From an uncultured Prevotellaceae bacterium (GTDB lineage: Bacteria > Bacteroidota > Bacteroidia > Bacteroidales > Bacteroidaceae): DNA of 64,000 nt. The position numbers were made by a program, and so were the translations under genes. Each line of letters begins with the position of its first letter. Position 1 is the stretch's first letter. The notes below the pieces were generated by a model that had not been told where the DNA came from, searched no databases, and saw nothing but the letters and a program-made list of their open reading frames with translations. The stretch spans positions 51,722 to 115,721 of the forward strand of contig OMXS01000008.1 in the NCBI GenBank assembly GCA_900315095.1, read 5' to 3'. Shown in pieces: positions 62,057-64,000 of this stretch.

Positions 62057-62397
62057 GTGATTGTATCGTACCAAATGGCAGAGGATGGTTTATGAACACA
62101 AAATATCCTCCAGATTTTGACAAGAATGGTTCCAAATGGGATGGCTACCCCAACTGGAACCGTGATGCTCTGTTTCTCATATTTGTCGTAGGTGGCTACG
62201 ACGCAGAAGTCGTATATAAAGGCAATGCCTATTATTTCGGTTCAGACGAAACAGGAATCCAGCAATATAAAACCCCATTCGACGAACCCTTTGGAACACT
62301 CTATGCCGATGGCAACGACTTCCTCGACAACTACCGCTTCCCTGACGGCAAGTCTATACCCGAAGTCATCGACGAACTCGAAGTGGAACTCTGGTAG
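62053..62397 (+). CDS. Immunity-like protein 1
   Basis: A 114-residue acidic protein (GYPNWNRDALFLIFVVGGYD, VVYKGNAYYF, DGKSIPEVIDELEVELW). The short acidic, W-containing chain, the ATGA overlap with the toxin-like gene and a paralogue in the same position of the second pair all fit an immunity protein that would bind and block the upstream toxin domain. No named family recognised. A 37-bp repeat follows 6 bases after the stop. Confidence 0.5.
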   Translation: MSDCIVPNGRGWFMNTKYPPDFDKNGSKWDGYPNWNRDALFLIFVVGGYDAEVVYKGNAYYFGSDETGIQQYKTPFDEPFGTLYADGNDFLDNYRFPDGKSIPEVIDELEVELW

Positions 62398-62403
62398 TTT
62401 AGG

Positions 62404-62440
62404 AGGCTACACACGCCACCATACATAAGAGACAGCAAAC
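62404..62440 (+). repeat. 37-bp repeat after immunity-like gene 1
   Basis: Begins AGGCTACACACGCCACC and ends GAGACAGCAAAC. The copy at 63329-63365 differs at one base. Both copies start 6-7 bases after an immunity-like stop codon. Confidence 0.9.
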
Positions 62441-62559
62441 TTTGGCGAACTGGATACGAGGAAGCCTTCAGAAGGCTCAAGCCAAGGCTGATACTCCGCT
62501 ATGGCGACATGATGCCTGGCGAGAATGAGGATATCAGCGTATATTATCCTAACGAATAA
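62428..62559 (+). pseudogene. C-terminal remnant of a DUF4417-like protein
   Basis: A 43-codon frame ending in TAA encodes RDSKLWRTGYEEAFRRLKPR, then LILRYGDMMPGENEDISVYY. This resembles the end of DUF4417 proteins, which in Bacteroidales are often found next to toxin-like genes. The N-terminal part is absent: the frame starts within the 37-bp repeat. Family call from memory of the motif, so modest. Confidence 0.45.
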
Positions 62560-62578
62560 ATTAAAAAACTCAAGCAAT

Positions 62579-62977
62579 ATGGGAGGAAACGGTAGTTTTT
62601 CAAGAGGCATGTATGACAGTGAGGATGAACGGCACTATCGCACGGTGTTCAGCATAGGCAAGAACATTAGGGTCATTGAACTGAAAAAACGAGGTAGTCA
62701 CGATAGTATGCCCCGCACAAGTCATGCCGCTAACAGGATATATGTCTCGATGAAAAAGGATGGCAGCGGCATAAAGGAAATTGCGCGTTACGACAAAAGC
62801 CATCAAAAAATATGGAGCATACATACAAATGAACATAAGGAGGGCAAAGTAAGATGGAAGGGAGGTCATGTCCATTACTGAAAGAATTGTAAACAAGCAA
62901 CTCGAGTTGACAGACTCTCCGAGCATCCATGGTTAAAGCGTCTTTTGGACAAAATATCAAAAATGGGCATAAAATGA
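62579..62977 (+). pseudogene. Orphan toxin-like domain 2, interrupted by TGA
   Basis: Starts MGGNGSFSRGMYDSEDERHY and runs parallel to toxin-like domain 1 (RTVFSIGKNIRVIELKKRGS against RTVYSLTKNIIVIALKKQGS). At 62879-62881 a TGA stands where domain 1 has the Trp of HCHKW (here HVHY-stop). Beyond it the same frame continues with WLKRLLDKISKMGIK, matching RLKALLNKIHKMEKS, and ends at 62977 with an ATGA overlap to the next gene. A TGG-to-TGA nonsense change in an orphan toxin domain is the simplest explanation. Confidence 0.6.
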
Positions 62978-63321
62978 AAAAAGGAATCAAACGAGTATTG
63001 GAGGACGGCTGGGACGACTACGTGAATGAGGAATTCCCTCCGACAGGAAAGATTAGCGGTCGCTATGGCGGTTACAAGACATGGCAGGAGGACTTGCTGT
63101 TCCACCAGTTCGCGGCAATAGGTTTGGATATCGAGTTCCATTATAAAGGAAACCTTTACCAGTTCTACCACAATGAAAATGGCGTTTATCTGATGCTCAA
63201 CGACAATGATTATAAAAGTTCAGAATGGAGTTCTGCCAACGAAATGATCAGTGATTTCAAACTCGACGGGAAACCTATTTATGAGAGATTCGACGAACTG
63301 ATTGGCTTTGATGAGTTCTGA
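62974..63321 (+). CDS. Immunity-like protein 2
   Basis: A 115-residue paralogue of immunity-like protein 1. Shared pattern: GYKTWQEDLLF against GYPNWNRDALF, then FHYKGNLYQF against VVYKGNAYYF, and LDGKPIYERFDEL against PDGKSIPEVIDEL. The ATG at 62974 is chosen because it overlaps the toxin-like stop as ATGA, exactly as in pair 1; an in-frame ATG 45 bases upstream would lie within the toxin frame. The gene is intact while its toxin is broken, the usual state of orphan immunity genes. Confidence 0.55.
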   Translation: MKKGIKRVLEDGWDDYVNEEFPPTGKISGRYGGYKTWQEDLLFHQFAAIGLDIEFHYKGNLYQFYHNENGVYLMLNDNDYKSSEWSSANEMISDFKLDGKPIYERFDELIGFDEF

Positions 63322-63328
63322 ACATTAA

Positions 63329-63365
63329 AGGCTACACACGCCACCATACATATGAGACAGCAAAC
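63329..63365 (+). repeat. 37-bp repeat after immunity-like gene 2
   Basis: Second copy of the repeat at 62404-62440 (36 of 37 bases identical). Here it is followed by a terminator instead of the DUF4417-like remnant. Confidence 0.9.
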
Positions 63366-63369
63366 GCTT

Positions 63370-63400
63370 AGCCCCGACACTTATCAGTGCCAGGGCTTTT
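63370..63400 (+). terminator. Terminator at the end of the toxin/immunity stretch
   Basis: AGCCCCGACACT and AGTGCCAGGGCT pair around TATC, followed by TTTT. Confidence 0.7.
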
Positions 63401-63420
63401 CGTGACCTGACATGCTGTCC

Positions 63421-63465
63421 TGTTGTGATTTGCTAAAAATTTCGTATCTTTGCAGAGTGATAAAC
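63421..63465 (+). repeat. Promoter cassette copy 4
   Basis: TTGTGATTTGCTAAAAA, TTTCGTATCTTTGCAGAG, TGATAAACA. No intact gene follows: the frame SDKHLSANQHYVVKKSNRQF stops after 22 codons, and the 200 bp up to the rRNA promoter hold nothing recognisable. Confidence 0.8.
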
Positions 63466-63707
63466 ATTTGTCCGCTAATCAGCACTATGTGGTAAAAAAG
63501 TCCAACCGTCAATTTGTAAAATGACGTAACACACGTCCTAAAGTCCAAGAAGTCCGTAGAGCCTATATGGATTCTCCGCCATCCGTCACATGGCACCCAC
63601 CATCCTCTGCTTTATATTATATAATAAGGTATATGGTGTTTTGCGTTCTTTTTGTTTTGTCGTTATTTAAGAAAAATCGATTATTTTTGAAAAAATATTG
63701 CGAAAAG

Positions 63708-63739
63708 TTTTGGCGGTTCGGATAAAAAGTGTACCTTTG
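63708..63739 (+). promoter_or_regulatory. rRNA operon promoter
   Basis: TTTTGG near 63708 (-33 region) and TACCTTTG at 63732-63739 (-7 box) with a 19-bp spacer, the layout of strong Bacteroidetes rRNA promoters. Confidence 0.75.
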
Positions 63740-63745
63740 CACTCG

Positions 63746-64000
63746 CTTTTCCGGAAACGGGTGATTCCGCGGTACGGTTTGGCGGATAAGGAAAGAGTTC
63801 TTTGACAGATTTCACAAGACAGAGAAGTAGTACAAGAAGCGGGGTGTCGGGCTTTTTGCCTGATGTCCCTGGTGTATAGGAAACCGTCGACCCGGCTTTG
63901 CGCCGGGATATGATTGTACAGGTGCCTTTACAGCCTGATAATGTTGATTGTACCGGATAGGCGTTCTGAGAACAGACAGATTAAAGATTGGTTTTCACAA
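63746..64000 (+). other. rRNA operon leader (16S gene lies beyond the window)
   Basis: The transcribed leader carries a boxA-like antitermination site (GTTCTTTGACA, 63797-63807), typical just upstream of 16S in Bacteroidales, and a GC hairpin (CCCGGC...GCCGGG, 63891-63907). The conserved 16S start is not reached. Confidence 0.75.

Noticed and set aside
62879-62881. Recoding of TGA as Trp (alternative genetic code or programmed readthrough)
   Set aside because: All other genes in the window use TGA as a stop or avoid it normally, so a nonsense mutation in an orphan toxin-like gene is simpler.

Overview
The window comes from a Bacteroidales chromosome, most likely Prevotella or a close relative. 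The evidence is two SusC/SusD outer-membrane glycan-uptake loci, promoters of the Bacteroidetes type (TAnnTTTG boxes), lipoproteins with short lipoboxes, C-terminal tails like those of type IX secretion cargo, and almost no Shine-Dalgarno sites. The species cannot be fixed from sequence reading alone.

Layout. 1-2.1 kb (minus strand): the 5' part of a UbiA-type prenyltransferase gene, a membrane acyltransferase and a PAP2 phosphatase. 2.2-25.1 kb: a complete starch/maltodextrin locus. It has an MFS sugar transporter and a LacI-type regulator on the minus strand, divergent from susC-susD-susE-susF-like, a secreted GH13 amylase, a GH77 glucanotransferase with CBM20 modules, a GH97 SusB-type glucosidase, a small AraC-type regulator, a pullulanase-type GH13 and a SusA-type GH13. 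Four palindromes of the type GCAAACGTTTGC sit 56-57 bp upstream of four -7 boxes in this locus. One of them is shared, at the same distance, with the divergent lacI promoter, which defines a LacI regulon. 25.1-26.6 kb: 1.5 kb without a gene, filled with REP/MITE-like repeats. 26.6-41.3 kb: a second glycan locus with a transmembrane AraC-type regulator lacking kinase and receiver domains, SusC, SusD, a lipoprotein with three copies of an unassigned domain of about 150 residues, two GH43 enzymes that look arabinan-directed, and a secreted protein with two more copies of that domain.

41.3-58.2 kb is mostly housekeeping: two ChrA half-transporters behind purL, a GH2 enzyme, an OmpA-family lipoprotein, two small lipoproteins, a radical SAM/SPASM protein, a GH25-MORN lysozyme-like protein, inositol-phosphate synthase, a DUF3737 protein and a PatB/MalY-type aminotransferase. 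PurL and PatB carry in-frame inserts that look like short interspersed repeats.

58.2-63.5 kb is an accessory stretch just upstream of an rRNA operon leader (promoter at 63.73 kb; the 16S gene itself lies beyond the window). It holds a DUF5053-like gene, a ClpP-fold (SDH-type) protease with a 69-residue partner, three paralogous small membrane proteins of which two have the same promoter and leader, and two orphan toxin-like/immunity-like gene pairs. One toxin-like gene is broken by a TGA at a Trp codon conserved in its paralogue. A conserved promoter cassette occurs four times here, and a 37-bp repeat follows each immunity-like gene. This is the most plausible place for an undescribed system, but function there is inference.
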